From positions 1 to 10,397 of the forward strand of contig CAYILR010000074.1 in the NCBI GenBank assembly GCA_964364175.1: DNA of 10,397 nucleotides, in the 5' to 3' direction. Positions 1-7,168 of the stretch are shown piece by piece; within the stretch, counting starts at the first letter, position 1, and each line of letters begins with the position of its first letter. This DNA comes from CAYILR01 sp964364175. GTDB lineage: Bacteria > Bdellovibrionota > UBA1018. Under the pieces are notes generated by a model, which did not search any database, was not told the DNA's origin, and saw only the letters and a list, made by a program, of their open reading frames with translations. The position numbers were made by a program, and so were the translations under genes.

Positions 1-52
1 TTTTAGGTGCACCGCTTCAGCCACTGCTCGCATAATCAGGCTGAACAGTTAC
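1..52 (-). repeat. Left copy of 52-bp terminal inverted repeat, probable insertion-sequence end
   Basis: These 52 bases are the exact reverse complement of the last 52 bases of the window; the match stops at position 53 (g here, where t would be needed). Read leftwards from position 52 the repeat begins GTAACTGTTCAGCC. Tips beginning with GTAA are known for IS66-family elements, so this may be the first 52 bases of such an element running out of the window to the left. No transposase is visible because the window ends here. It could also be the end of some other multicopy repeat. The identity is certain; the family is a guess. Confidence 0.75.
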
Positions 53-237
53 GAATAATCATAGTTAATTTTTAGTTGCATCTGATTCATCGGATTCAAA
101 CGAATGGTGCTCGATACTAATATTTATAAAGTTGTAAAATTTAAAAATTAAAAAAATTGATCGTTTATTACCGTTCCCTCAATATTTATGAAGGCTAATT
201 CTCAAGTGTAGTTCAGTACTTTACGATAGTTCGATAT
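53..237. other. AT-rich non-coding leader upstream of the capA-like gene
   Basis: No open frame of note runs through this 185-bp stretch. It is very rich in A and T, especially at 120-158, and must contain the promoter for the plus-strand gene starting at 238 unless transcription enters from the left. A weak candidate -35 is TTGATC at 157-162, but no good -10 follows at normal spacing, so I call no promoter. No RNA gene or clear inverted repeat was seen. Confidence 0.4.
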
Positions 238-1497
238 ATGATGAGCATGCGCCTACCTCAGACAGCAAAAGACATTATGGCGTTCTCGCTAAAGGATTGG
301 CTGATTTACAACGGCGTCATCACTTTTTTTAGAGCGACAGGCCTTTGGCGCTACCCTGTCCCTACCTATGGAGATTATGAGTTCATGAGGCGCATGGATC
401 TCATCTATTGGCTCTATAAAGCGCAATTCCCTATTTTGAAGGCTGCCAAGAACTCTGGACTAGAGGCTTTTTTTAAAAAGCAGGCAACTTTTCAATGGGT
501 TTTGCCCGAGGGCTTCAAACCGGATAGCAAATTACAAATTTCTGCTGCCGGGGATCTTATGGATCATCCCTACTTGCCTCATTCTTCTGATTCTCTGTAT
601 GAGGGAGTGTCAGATCTTATTTTCGGTGCGGATATTTCTATGGCAAATTTGGAGTGTGTTGTTTATTCCGAAAATTCGGATTCATTCGCTTTCAACCCGT
701 CGAAATCGTCTCCACCTCTTTATTATAAACGTGAAAATTTTGACGCGGTAAAAGCCTTTCGTGATCGCAAGTATACTTTCTTGACCGCAGCAAACAATCA
801 TAGCTTGGATTGTGGAGAAGAAGGCGTGAACTCCACCATTCGTACACTGAAGACAGAAAATATTTCCTTTGGAGGTATGAATGAGTCCAAGGAGGATTCA
901 GTTTCTGCGACTCTCATTGAGAAAAATGGGATCAAGTTGGGCTTGATTTGCCACACCTTCGGATTGAACGGAAAAAAACCGCCTCAGGACAAGCCTTGGA
1001 TGATCAACAGGACTCATCTACTCAAGAGGGTGGAAGAAATCGATTTCACTCAGCTCGGAAGACAGATTGAGTTTTGCCGAAAAAATCAGGTCGATCTGGT
1101 CGTAGCTCAGCTGCATTGGGGGCTTGAGCACGAGTATTATCCACGTCCTGAACAAATTGAATTGGGGCATCATCTTGCAGAAATGGGATTTGACATCATC
1201 ATTGGTCATCACCCTCACGTCGTGCAGCCGATGGAGTGCTACCGGACTCAAAGAGACCCCGATCGCGTAGTCCCCATTTTTTATTCGCTGGGAAATTTAA
1301 TTACCCCATTTTCGGATCCCCGCTTTCGAGAGAGTGCGGTGGCTCAGCTCAAAGTTGCAAAAGGGACTTGCCGCGACGGCAAGTCTCGCACCTACGTCCA
1401 GGATGCGCATAGGGTGACCGTTTTCCTAGAGATGGATGAAAAAAAACAAAAGCTATTTATAGTCAGGAGAGAAAATGAAAAAGCAATACGTCCTTGA
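238..1497 (+). CDS. CapA-family (PGA_cap) metallophosphatase-fold protein
   Basis: The 419-residue protein matches the CapA/PgsA capsule-synthesis family, whose fold is that of calcineurin-like metallophosphatases. The domain begins about residue 99 and shows the family signatures in order: AAGDLMDH (103-110), ANLE (136-139), AANNHSLDCG (184-193), HWGLEHE (293-299), GHHPHV (323-328) and YSLGNL (349-354). The D, N and H residues in these motifs are the expected metal ligands. About 100 residues precede the domain and contain no signal peptide or obvious membrane anchor, whereas PgsA/CapA proteins of poly-glutamate producers are usually membrane-anchored. No capB or capC partner is present, so a role in poly-gamma-glutamate synthesis is not supported. 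The start at 238 is the first ATG after an in-frame stop at 196-198; no good Shine-Dalgarno precedes it, and ATGs at 241, 247 and 277 are alternatives. The 3' end overlaps the next gene by 23 bp. Confidence 0.85.
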   Translation: MMSMRLPQTAKDIMAFSLKDWLIYNGVITFFRATGLWRYPVPTYGDYEFMRRMDLIYWLYKAQFPILKAAKNSGLEAFFKKQATFQWVLPEGFKPDSKLQISAAGDLMDHPYLPHSSDSLYEGVSDLIFGADISMANLECVVYSENSDSFAFNPSKSSPPLYYKRENFDAVKAFRDRKYTFLTAANNHSLDCGEEGVNSTIRTLKTENISFGGMNESKEDSVSATLIEKNGIKLGLICHTFGLNGKKPPQDKPWMINRTHLLKRVEEIDFTQLGRQIEFCRKNQVDLVVAQLHWGLEHEYYPRPEQIELGHHLAEMGFDIIIGHHPHVVQPMECYRTQRDPDRVVPIFYSLGNLITPFSDPRFRESAVAQLKVAKGTCRDGKSRTYVQDAHRVTVFLEMDEKKQKLFIVRRENEKAIRP

Positions 1498-2290
1498 ATC
1501 GCATGAAGAAGGTGAACGTCTTGAGCGGCAGTCCAAAATGAAAGGATACAACTTTAAAGAAGAGTTACGCAATCTGAAGGTCCTCCCCGGTCAAAGCATC
1601 TTAGATGCGGGATGTGGGAGTGGAATCGTTTCAGATTATTTTTCAAAATGTGCTTCGGATGTGAGTGTTGTTGGTTGGGATTTTTCGGCGGCAAGGGTGG
1701 AAGCAGCAAAAATCAAATATAGTTCGATAAAAAATCTCCGGTTTGAGCAACGGAACCTCCTGCAATTGGAAGCTGGAGATGTTCGTTTTGACACGGTTTT
1801 GTGTCGATATGTTTTGCGGCATTTTAGCAGTCAGGACACAAAGAAAGTTATTTCAAATCTGTCCCGACAGTTAAAACCCGGTGGAACGCTTTGCTGCGTT
1901 GATGTTGAAGGAGTTCTGGGCAATATGTTTCCCTCATCGTCCTTTTTAAAAAAGGCGCTGATTCGGTTGAGGGAAGCTAAGAGCGTGAATTTTCAGGTGG
2001 CGCGCAAACTCCCCTCGCTTCTTCTTGAACAGGGATTTCAAGACATCGATTGGCGGGCTGTAATTTCGGAATTCAAAGGAGAAGATCTGTTGCAGGAAAT
2101 CGAGAACCTCCGGCGTGCGATTCAGCATGCCGAGCCTTTCTTCAAAAAAGTTCTTGGTGGAACGGCTAATTTTTCTCGTTTCGAGAAAGAGTATTTTTCT
2201 ACTCTAAAAGAGCCAGGCTGCATGCTTTTTTACAATCGAATCGTTGCGACCGGGACCAAGCCAAAAATAAAACCGAAGCTCGTGGGTTAG
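1475..2290 (+). CDS. Class I SAM-dependent methyltransferase
   Basis: The 271-residue protein has a Rossmann-type methyltransferase domain. Motif I is LDAGCGSG (residues 43-50), an acidic loop (VGWDFS) follows at the end of strand 2, FDTVLCRYVLRHF is the motif IV region, and LKPGGTLCCVDVEG is the post-motif strand typical of Methyltransf_11/25-type enzymes. The C-terminal hundred residues are mostly helical-looking and show no recognisable substrate domain, so the methyl acceptor is unknown. The ATG at 1475 has a clear AGGAG five bases upstream (1465-1469), which lies inside the upstream capA-like gene; the 23-bp overlap suggests translational coupling and a shared job. Its stop (TAG, 2288-2290) interlocks with the stop of the convergent hydrolase gene. 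UbiE-like or small-molecule methyltransferase roles are possible but not shown. Confidence 0.85.
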   Translation: MKKQYVLESHEEGERLERQSKMKGYNFKEELRNLKVLPGQSILDAGCGSGIVSDYFSKCASDVSVVGWDFSAARVEAAKIKYSSIKNLRFEQRNLLQLEAGDVRFDTVLCRYVLRHFSSQDTKKVISNLSRQLKPGGTLCCVDVEGVLGNMFPSSSFLKKALIRLREAKSVNFQVARKLPSLLLEQGFQDIDWRAVISEFKGEDLLQEIENLRRAIQHAEPFFKKVLGGTANFSRFEKEYFSTLKEPGCMLFYNRIVATGTKPKIKPKLVG

Positions 2291-3663
2291 ATGCGAACAA
2301 AAGTTTGGGGTGCGAGCGTCGGGTCCAGTGAAAGCGGAAACGAAAGCTGAGTGACTAGGTTCTCTTTGATTTCAAATCGGACGGATATTGGAATTTGCAA
2401 ACCAAAGCCGGTCATGACGAATTCGGCCGATTTGTTGTCTTTCTGATTCAAAATCCATTCGTGATTTCGATATTCTAGAATGAGATCCTTTCCTTTTTCG
2501 AAAATCGAGACTTCCCCAAAGGCTGCGTTTTCGTACTTTCCGACCCATGAGGGGTTCTGGGTAGGAGGTGCAACTTTATGGGCAGAATCGTCGTGCTCCA
2601 AAAGGCTGTTCAAGAGATCTTGAATCAGGAGCCCCGGTACGGGGCTAAGGTTGAGATTGGTCAATACTACTATCCCGGTTTTCGCCTCCGGAATCATCAC
2701 AAGAGCGGCTGAAAACCCGTCCACTAAACCCGGTTGAAAAATGGCCTTCATACCATTTATCGAACCGAGGAACCAGCCCAGACCATAGCCCACGTCTTTT
2801 TGACACAGCCATTCTAGTCCCTGAAAAAAGAGGGGATTGGCATTCTCTGCAGCGATCTGTTTTTCTTGGGTGAGCTGGACGGATGATTTGGAAAGGAGCT
2901 GTTCCCCGCCCAATGTTTTGCCCTCATTAAGAAGAAATGCCAGCCATCGAGTCATGTCCTCAAGGCTGGATCGAATGCCCCCTGCGGCAGCGATTGATGT
3001 CGTGTCGATTCGATTTGTGGGCGCGGTTCCAATATAAGGGATGGCGGTGTTTGTCTCATGTGATGAGGGTTGGAACGAGCTCGAGTTCATTCTCAAAGGT
3101 TTGAAGATTTTTCGAGAAATAGAGGACTCCCAACTCTCACCCACGATCTCCTCAAAGAGGTGACCTATCGCTCCATATAGGAGGTTGCTGTATAGGAATG
3201 TATTCCTGAAGGCGGCTGTTACCAGCGGAAGGTTCGCTACCGTTCGTAAAAATTCCTCTCGATTCAAGGATCCCCAATACCAAACGAGATCATAAGCAGG
3301 GAGCCCTGTTCGGTGAGAAAGAATATCCATGATTGAAACCTTTTCGGAAATTGCTGGATCGTTCAATGTGAGGACGTTTTTTGAGGCATTGATCGGTTGC
3401 CTGAGGTCGATCTTTTTTTTCTCCAGAGCCATCATCAACGCAGCGGAAGTGAAGCCTTTGGTGAGAGAGCAAGTTTCAAATACAGTCTCGGAGGTTACTG
3501 GAAGGTTTCGCTCGCGATCCCTGAGACCATACCCTTTGTTGAGAAGCACATCTCCGTTTTTTATGACAGCAATTGCGATCCCCCCGCCATGAGGAAAGAC
3601 ACCAGCAGCCTCTTGTTGTACGACGAATTTTAATACTCGATCGTTCAGCGATTCCTTTTTCAT
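2287..3663 (-). CDS. Serine beta-lactamase-like hydrolase (class C/PBP family)
   Basis: The 458-residue protein belongs to the Beta-lactamase (PF00144) fold group that includes class C beta-lactamases, DD-peptidases and esterases. The nucleophile motif is S66-L-T-K69, the second motif is Y158-S-N160, and the conserved LSHRTGLP lies at 115-122. The third motif, normally KTG, HTG or HGG, appears as Q310-P-G312 within QPGLVDGFSA. Residues from about 370 to the end look like the small beta-barrel domain (DUF3471-like) often attached to this family. There is no signal peptide, unlike true secreted beta-lactamases, so a cytoplasmic esterase or peptidase is as likely as any effect on antibiotics. 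The start at 3663 lacks a good Shine-Dalgarno. The gene is convergent with the methyltransferase and shares four bases with it. Confidence 0.85.
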   Translation of the reverse strand: MKKESLNDRVLKFVVQQEAAGVFPHGGGIAIAVIKNGDVLLNKGYGLRDRERNLPVTSETVFETCSLTKGFTSAALMMALEKKKIDLRQPINASKNVLTLNDPAISEKVSIMDILSHRTGLPAYDLVWYWGSLNREEFLRTVANLPLVTAAFRNTFLYSNLLYGAIGHLFEEIVGESWESSISRKIFKPLRMNSSSFQPSSHETNTAIPYIGTAPTNRIDTTSIAAAGGIRSSLEDMTRWLAFLLNEGKTLGGEQLLSKSSVQLTQEKQIAAENANPLFFQGLEWLCQKDVGYGLGWFLGSINGMKAIFQPGLVDGFSAALVMIPEAKTGIVVLTNLNLSPVPGLLIQDLLNSLLEHDDSAHKVAPPTQNPSWVGKYENAAFGEVSIFEKGKDLILEYRNHEWILNQKDNKSAEFVMTGFGLQIPISVRFEIKENLVTQLSFPLSLDPTLAPQTFVRI

Positions 3664-3740
3664 GAAGTGATGAGGTAGCGTAAGACTGTTAATTTTACAA
3701 TTGGTTTCTTTAATTATTCAGCGCATTCTTGCAGGGTTTT

Positions 3741-3776
3741 ATGCTATTTTACAGCGTATTTCGCTGTGAATAGCAA
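3741..3776 (-). promoter_or_regulatory. Candidate promoter with overlapping inverted repeat upstream of the beta-lactamase-like gene
   Basis: On the minus strand TTGCTA (3771-3776) is followed after 17 bases by TGTAAA (3748-3753), with TAAAAT partly overlapping as another -10. Four of six bases match consensus in each box. The same stretch holds an inverted repeat: GCTATT (3743-3748) pairs with AATAGC (3769-3774) and ACAGCG (3751-3756) pairs with CGCTGT (3762-3767) around a five-base loop. A repressor operator over the promoter would look like this. The hairpin has no U-run on the minus strand, so it is a poor terminator for the regulator gene upstream. The proposed leader to the ATG at 3663 would be about 78 nt. 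Confidence 0.35.
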
Positions 3777-3804
3777 AATTAATTTGATTGGCAGTTAGGA
3801 ACCA

Positions 3805-3833
3805 GCCCTGACCGTTCAGCGAGCTGTCAGGGC
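3805..3833 (-). terminator. Hairpin across the stop codon of the response regulator gene
   Basis: GCCCTGAC (3805-3812) and GTCAGGGC (3826-3833) form an eight-base-pair GC-rich stem with a 13-base loop that includes the TGA stop at 3816-3818. It may end transcription of the response regulator gene, but no run of T follows on the minus strand, so a classical intrinsic terminator is not shown. It may instead be a chance or mobile repeat. Confidence 0.3.
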
Positions 3834-4541
3834 AAAGGGAGCAGATGTATTCAGGGCAGCCGCCGATAAAGCATTGCTCACTGATTCAACGCCGCCCATC
3901 GGCTTTCGGCAGAATTTCATCCTTCCATTGGGCTGGGCCATGACTTCGTAGCCGTGGGGGCGGATTTTTCGGCGCAAATGATAAAGATGCACATCGAGGG
4001 TTTTGGCGCTGACGTAGACCCCCTTCCAGACATACTCGATGATTTCTTTGCGGGTTGCGCTGAGATCTTTGCTTTCGAAAAGTGATTCCAGGATCAACCT
4101 TTCTTTGAGGGTTAAATTCCGAATTTTTTCAAATAGTTGCTTTTGCTGGGGGGGATTGGTGTTTTTTTGAATGAGTCGATTGATTTTGTAGAGAAGTGTT
4201 TGTTGTCCAAAAGGTTTGGTGATGTAATCCATTGCTCCCAACTTGTAACAATGTTCGGCTTTGGTAGCACAATCGATTGAGGTGATGACCACGGTCGGGA
4301 TCTCTTTGAATGAAAGCAACTCTTCGTTGAGGGATCTATCGAGCAGATGGCTGATGGTTTCGATGTCAATAATAAGCAGCTCAGGCAAACCCGCTGAAAT
4401 TTCCTGTCGAGCCATTTTAAGTTCCGAATACCGATTGAAAAAAATCAAACGATATTGAGATGAAAAAATTTCTTTATAAGTCGATTGGCAGTCCGGGTTG
4501 CCCTCGAGGATCCACAAAACTGCTTCCGGTGTTGCTGACAT
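3816..4541 (-). CDS. Orphan OmpR/PhoB-type response regulator
   Basis: The 241-residue protein has an N-terminal receiver domain (about 8-125) and a C-terminal winged-helix DNA-binding domain (about 140-212). In the receiver the phospho-acceptor is D59 (LLIID59IE), the switch residue is T86 (VVIT86S) and the conserved lysine is K108 (YITK108PF). The acidic pair at the end of strand 1, usually E-D or D-D, is E13-G14, so one magnesium ligand is missing. The DNA-binding part shows TLKERLILESL, a TRKEIIEYVW helix and the recognition helix VSAKTLDVHLYHLRRKI, typical of Trans_reg_C. About 30 residues after the winged helix form an unusual Ala/Ser-rich tail. No histidine kinase lies nearby, so the partner is unknown. 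The ATG at 4541 is preceded by only a weak GGGA. Targets cannot be inferred. Confidence 0.88.
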   Translation of the reverse strand: MSATPEAVLWILEGNPDCQSTYKEIFSSQYRLIFFNRYSELKMARQEISAGLPELLIIDIETISHLLDRSLNEELLSFKEIPTVVITSIDCATKAEHCYKLGAMDYITKPFGQQTLLYKINRLIQKNTNPPQQKQLFEKIRNLTLKERLILESLFESKDLSATRKEIIEYVWKGVYVSAKTLDVHLYHLRRKIRPHGYEVMAQPNGRMKFCRKPMGGVESVSNALSAAALNTSAPFALTAR

Positions 4542-4576
4542 AAGTTATTCCCGTCCATCTAAGCGTACAATCGTGT

Positions 4577-4582
4577 ATTATA
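4577..4582 (-). promoter_or_regulatory. Candidate -10 box of the response regulator promoter
   Basis: A perfect TATAAT on the minus strand lies 35 bases before the ATG at 4541, in the 133-bp gap after dusB. The hexamer 17 bases upstream (AGAACA) matches only half of the -35 consensus, so this may need an activator or a non-standard -35. The gap is otherwise AT-rich and holds no gene. Confidence 0.45.
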
Positions 4583-4674
4583 TACGTACCGTTTCTCTGT
4601 GTTCTATATTTTAACACTGATTTGTCCAGTTAAAATCCGTTAAGTTTTCTCGTAATTGTCGGTAATATTGTGGA

Positions 4675-5700
4675 TTATCCGTGTCCACCCATCAAGAAGG
4701 GTTCGTTTAAAAATTGTAGGTCTTGGGTTTGTGTATTTTTTTTAAAAAATACGAACGCGTTGTTCCAAAGGACCTGTGGGTCGGGTTCCGAAAACACCAT
4801 TTTTCGAAATTCGCTCGCTCCGGGAAAGCCCGACGAGTACCAGGCCAGGAATTTACGGGAGTGGATGGTGGCTAGACGCTCACTGAAGGTTTCAAGGAGT
4901 ATATCTTGTTGTTGTTTCAGGAGTCCCAAATATTGTTCGGCCCCTGGTGTTGGAGCCGGGTGTCCGAGCCAAAGGGCTTCGGCTTGCTCGAAGATGAAGG
5001 GATTTCTTAATGCACCGCGCCCTATCATGACCGCATCTACGCCGAAGATTCGATGCCGCTCGACAGCTTGTTCGGCGGTTACCACGTCGCCGTTGCCGAT
5101 GATTGCGATGGATGAGCCAACCTTGGCTTTGATATTGCCAATGAATTCCCAGTCCGCTGCGCCACTGTAACCTTGAGCGCGGGTTCGGCCGTGAATGGCG
5201 ACCCAAGGTACTCCTGCGTCGCAAGCCGCTCTGACGACGTCGAGTGCGTTTCTGGCGTCGGCATCCCACCCGGTTCGGATTTTGATGGTGACGGGGATTT
5301 TCACGGACTTCACCATGGCTGAGAGAATTGTGTAGAGCTGCGCCGGATTGCGGCAGAGCGCGGCACCCGCGCCTTTTTTGACAACCTTGGGGACTGGACA
5401 ACCGAGGTTGAGGTCCACAAAATCAGCTCCGGCTTTTTCGACATAGCGCGAGGCCAGACAAAGATGATCGACGTCTTCTCCAAAAATTTGAAGTCCCACC
5501 CGGCGCTCTTCCTCGTGGAATTTCAACAGATCGAGTGTGCGTTGCCCGCCGTACTCAATGCCAGTGGCGGAGATCAGCTCGGAAATCACGACGGCGCTGC
5601 GCTTGCGGCGCATCAGGCGGCGATAGGCAGAATGAGTGATACCAGCCATCGGAGCAAGCAGGAATGGGTGGTCAATTGTGAATGGGCCGAGTTGAGGCAT
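4675..5700 (-). CDS. dusB: tRNA-dihydrouridine synthase B
   Basis: The 341-residue flavoenzyme reduces specific uridines of tRNA to dihydrouridine using FMN and NADPH. Family signatures are complete: LAPMAGITHSAYR (15-27) at the first strand, QIFG (71-74), DLNLGCP with the catalytic cysteine C101, the lysine- and arginine-bearing VTIKIRTGW, IHGRTRAQGYSG, the FMN-phosphate loop IGNGDV, and GRGALRNPFIF. The length and the cysteine position fit DusB (NifR3 family), where this cysteine is near residue 100. The ATG at 5700 begins just two bases from a 110-bp palindrome, and the bases before it (CACCTTTTTAA) contain no Shine-Dalgarno. The message leader could fold into a very stable stem ending next to the start codon, so expression may be low or depend on another promoter. 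In many bacteria dusB sits with fis; here it does not. Confidence 0.93.
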   Translation of the reverse strand: MPQLGPFTIDHPFLLAPMAGITHSAYRRLMRRKRSAVVISELISATGIEYGGQRTLDLLKFHEEERRVGLQIFGEDVDHLCLASRYVEKAGADFVDLNLGCPVPKVVKKGAGAALCRNPAQLYTILSAMVKSVKIPVTIKIRTGWDADARNALDVVRAACDAGVPWVAIHGRTRAQGYSGAADWEFIGNIKAKVGSSIAIIGNGDVVTAEQAVERHRIFGVDAVMIGRGALRNPFIFEQAEALWLGHPAPTPGAEQYLGLLKQQQDILLETFSERLATIHSRKFLAWYSSGFPGASEFRKMVFSEPDPQVLWNNAFVFFKKNTQTQDLQFLNEPFLMGGHG

Positions 5701-5701
5701 T

Positions 5702-5811
5702 TAAAAAGGTGTCCGACAACTTAGTGATGCTGGGTGCGTCATATGCATAGTTCTAAACCGGACCGAGATAATGACGCACTGGGCATCACTAAGTTGTCGG
5801 ACACCTTTTTA
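5702..5811. repeat. 110-bp imperfect palindrome with 41-bp arms between pepP and dusB
   Basis: Arms 5702-5742 and 5771-5811 are inverted copies of each other around a 28-base centre. The outer 29 bp (5702-5730 with 5783-5811) and the inner 9 bp (5734-5742 with 5771-5779) pair perfectly. Between them TGG faces TGG (5731-5733, 5780-5782) as a 3x3 mismatch. The outer ends read TAAAAAGGTGTCCGACAAC on both strands. The element supplies the TAA stop of pepP and abuts the dusB start. The shape (AAAAAGG stem CCTTTTT) could act as an intrinsic terminator in both directions. It may also be a mobile palindrome of the kind spread by REP-associated Y1 (IS200-like) transposases; that link is from memory and unproven. 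No ORF lies in the centre. Confidence 0.9.
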
Positions 5812-7140
5812 CGCCTTTGCCCTCAGCTCTTCGATTTCTTCGCGCTTCTTGGGTGCGTCTTGGGTTAGGTTTTCGCAACCGTTAGCCGTGATCAAAATAT
5901 CGTCTTCGATTCGGATTCCGATGTTCTTGAAAGCCTCGGGGGCGTCTGTATCCAACGGTTGTGTATAGAATCCGGGTTCGATCGTGAAAACCATTCCGGG
6001 TTCGAGTTTTCGCGACTGCCCGTTGCGGAGGTAGATCCCAGTGTCATGTACGTCCAGACCCAGCCAGTGGCTGGTGTTGTGCGGATAGAAGCGCTTTTGT
6101 TTTTGCTCCTGGATGATCTCGTCTTTTTTGCCCTTCAGTAATCCCAGACGCAAGAAACCCTCGACCAGAACTTCGGTCGCGATCTGGTGAATGTCGGCCA
6201 GGCAGCTGCCGGGTTTTGCGGCATCGATCGCGGCCATTTGGGATTGCAGGACCAAGTCATAAACCCAAGCCTGATTTTGGCTGAATTTGCGCCCGATCGG
6301 AAAGGTCCGTGTGATGTCCGAAGCATAGTATTGAAATTCGCCGCCCGCATCGATCAAAAGCAAGTCGCCGTCTCGGAGTTTCTCATTGTTGTGGTGGTAG
6401 TGCAGGCACGCGCCGTTTTTCCCGCCCGCAACGATAGAACCATAGGCGAGACGATCGGCGCCGCCCAAAGCAAAGCTATGTTCGATCAGGATGGCGACAT
6501 CACGCTCGTTCATTCCGGGGCGAACGGATTTCATGATATCCCGGTGAGCATGAGCAGTCAGTTGGCAGGATTTGCGCAGGATCTCGATTTCTTCGGGGCT
6601 TTTGAAAAGCCTGAGTTCGCCAATCGCTTCGGATGGATCAGCGATCGGCATCAAACCCTTGCCGCTGCGGCCTTTGGCTTTGCGGGCTTTCTCGAAAACG
6701 CCCAGCATCTCGACGTCGAGGTCTTTTTGAACTCCGATTCGATAAAAAACACTTTCTGCAGATTTGAGGAGGTCAGGCAGGCGTTGTTCAAGCTCGCCAA
6801 TCGGGTAGGCTTCGTTTGCTCCAAAAACCTTGCAAGCTCCATCGACGCCGTAACGTTCACCTTCCCACATTTCTCGCTCGGGATCGCGGGCCTGGACAAA
6901 CATCACGGTTTTGTATGCGCCCGGTGCGGACCCGGTAGGCACGAGAGCCAAGAAAGATTCCGGATCAGGAAATCCGGTGAGATAGAGCAAATTGCTATCC
7001 TGGCGATAGTCCGGAAAATGCGTATCGCCGTTTCGAATCAGGTAAGGTGCTGAAGGAATTAGGAAGGCTGCCCCTGGATAAGATTGCATCAGGCGATCGC
7101 GGCGATTCTTGAAAAACGTGGGTACGTGTGAGAGCAACAT
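5809..7140 (-). CDS. pepP: Xaa-Pro aminopeptidase (M24B)
   Basis: The enzyme removes an N-terminal residue from peptides with proline in second position, in the cytoplasm, using two metal ions. The N-terminal creatinase-like domain contains YRQDSNLLYLTGFPDPES, the hallmark of PepP. The C-terminal pita-bread domain carries all five metal ligands in order: LLIDAGGEF and ASDITRTFP (two aspartates), TSHWLGLDVHD (histidine), TIEPGFY (glutamate) and GIRIEDDI (glutamate). With the ATG at 7140 the protein has 443 residues, close to the 441 of the E. coli enzyme. The frame is open to an ATG at 7194, but that would add 18 atypical residues and overlap the divergent HAD gene. No clear Shine-Dalgarno precedes 7140. 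The stop codon TAA is the outermost part of the adjoining palindrome, so the last residues may have been altered when that element arrived. Confidence 0.93.
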   Translation of the reverse strand: MLLSHVPTFFKNRRDRLMQSYPGAAFLIPSAPYLIRNGDTHFPDYRQDSNLLYLTGFPDPESFLALVPTGSAPGAYKTVMFVQARDPEREMWEGERYGVDGACKVFGANEAYPIGELEQRLPDLLKSAESVFYRIGVQKDLDVEMLGVFEKARKAKGRSGKGLMPIADPSEAIGELRLFKSPEEIEILRKSCQLTAHAHRDIMKSVRPGMNERDVAILIEHSFALGGADRLAYGSIVAGGKNGACLHYHHNNEKLRDGDLLLIDAGGEFQYYASDITRTFPIGRKFSQNQAWVYDLVLQSQMAAIDAAKPGSCLADIHQIATEVLVEGFLRLGLLKGKKDEIIQEQKQKRFYPHNTSHWLGLDVHDTGIYLRNGQSRKLEPGMVFTIEPGFYTQPLDTDAPEAFKNIGIRIEDDILITANGCENLTQDAPKKREEIEELRAKA

Positions 7141-7168
7141 GGGCGGAGCATAACCTGAGGGCTGATGG

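Noticed and set aside
4733..4752. T-run followed by A-run that can fold into a short hairpin near the 3' end of dusB
   Set aside because: It lies inside the coding region (residues FVFFKK), is only A/T and is explained by Phe and Lys codons; no evidence for a terminator.
4670..5170. A 166-codon open frame on the plus strand opposite dusB
   Set aside because: Low-complexity, Cys/Ser-rich translation without motifs, fully antisense to a well-supported gene.
6187..7053. A 288-codon open frame on the plus strand opposite pepP
   Set aside because: It is a shadow of pepP, whose family motifs on the minus strand are complete; the plus-strand translation shows no recognisable domain.
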